Of a stretch of DNA of 64,000 bases, positions 63,271 to 64,000 are shown piece by piece. This DNA is from Leptodactylus fallax (Eukaryota > Chordata > Amphibia > Anura > Leptodactylidae): NCBI GenBank assembly GCA_947044405.1, contig CAMRHE010000028.1:8082001-8146000 (forward strand), written 5' to 3'. The notes under the pieces are model-generated. The model was given only the letters and a program-made list of their open reading frames with translations. It was not told where the DNA came from and ran no database searches. Made by a program: the position numbers and the translations under genes. Position 1 is the stretch's first letter. Every line of letters begins with the position of its first letter.

Positions 63271-64000
63271 CTGCATAGAATAAGACACACAGTTCATTTA
63301 TCTCCTCCTATCGGCAAGCACAATATAAAAGTGAATACATAAGAGTCAAAAGTTCTGCTCTGCACATTCCAGCCACTTATAATATTCAATGTCCTGAGGA
63401 ATAACCTGATAAAACCCCCTCGTCTCACATTTCTCTCTGTCCTTCTGTAGGTTTCCGAGACAGTCCTGCAGGCTACACAAGTCAGACGCTCCTGTATAAT
63501 AAGCTGCGCTTTAGTCATCGTACCTGAATCTTATGCATAGTCATTTTTTAGAACTCAGATGTCACGTCTTGACTCGCGACCTTGCCCTTGTCACTGCCCG
63601 GAGGCTCTGGATTCATCACCGACGTCTTCAACTCAACACGTTCATGGAAAGATCTTGTATATTGGACAGTACTGGGAATACTTGAGTGCTTGCATTGACA
63701 GGACCTTGCTCTGAGTTCACGAACACAGGGAGGGACTATAAACACTGCGGCCGTGATATTTTTATGCTTTTCAAGTGAATTCCTGTGGTTATACGAAGTG
63801 CATAAGCTATTTGCTACCAAGCGCAGCTGCAGCGTCCATCGCCTCAGATCTAATAGTAGCCATTGGGGATACATCTATGGGTTATATACCCTTCATAGCT
63901 GAAATCCAGTCTCATATCCCAATGCTATAAATCCATTGACTCTGTACTATTGCACCACATTGATCTGTTCTATGTCACCAAATTCTCAATTTCTCTTATT
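63271..64000. other. ITGB6 upstream intron sequence, no exon recognised
   Basis: The next 5' exon should encode EGF-like repeats rich in cysteine (C.C..C.C). Minus-strand frames at 63,294-63,518 and 63,548-63,874 have only scattered cysteines and no such pattern, so they are probably not exons. High-complexity sequence without repeats. Confidence 0.5.

Overview
The window reads as nuclear DNA of a vertebrate, most likely an anuran amphibian. It is about 85-90% intron, intergenic and repeat sequence. Coding sequence is split into short exons with clean splice sites, and all supported host exons lie on the minus strand. The frog call is an inference from frog-like palindromic MITEs and dispersed repeats, a Tc1 transposon and divergent but full-length vertebrate gene exons. 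I cannot name the species.

Two neighbouring host genes are recognisable. (1) PLA2R1, the M-type secretory phospholipase A2 receptor of the mannose-receptor family, runs from about 44.8 kb down to 3.8 kb. I could phase 27 consecutive exons (equivalent to mammalian exons 4-30): eight C-type lectin-like domains (CTLD1-8), a juxtamembrane linker exon, and the membrane-anchor/tail exon. A tentative signal-peptide exon 1 lies at 44.8 kb. The CysR and FN2 exons (2 and 3) were not found. All phased exons concatenate to a multiple of three after discounting one extra A in exon 13, where an A9 run breaks the frame. (2) The last four coding exons of ITGB6 (integrin beta-6) occupy 63.27 to 53.47 kb: beta-tail region, transmembrane segment and cytoplasmic tail. 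The order ITGB6 then PLA2R1, same strand, matches the mammalian chr2q24-type neighbourhood (LY75-PLA2R1-ITGB6-RBMS1).

Region by region: 0.1-0.6 kb L1-like LINE 3' fragment; 2.1-2.85 kb 99-bp minisatellite; 3.8-44.8 kb PLA2R1 with introns full of palindromic elements, microsatellites, an LTR-like segment (25.8 kb) and a decayed Tc1 (28.9 kb); 44.8-53.5 kb intergenic, with tetranucleotide repeats, a LINE reverse-transcriptase scrap and a satellite block (49-50.1 kb); 53.5-63.3 kb ITGB6 3' end, whose large intron holds a 49-bp minisatellite array and an intact Tc1 transposon with a 344-codon transposase; 63.3-64 kb no further exon recognised.

The two host genes encode separate single-pass surface receptors; nothing suggests they work as one system. 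I did not find an unknown multi-gene system. The most checkable oddities are the A9 frameshift, the missing CysR/FN2 exons, unusual cytoplasmic tails in both receptors, and one 49-bp satellite unit present as two oppositely oriented arrays about 48 kb apart. Family comparisons use remembered mammalian sequences, not a search.
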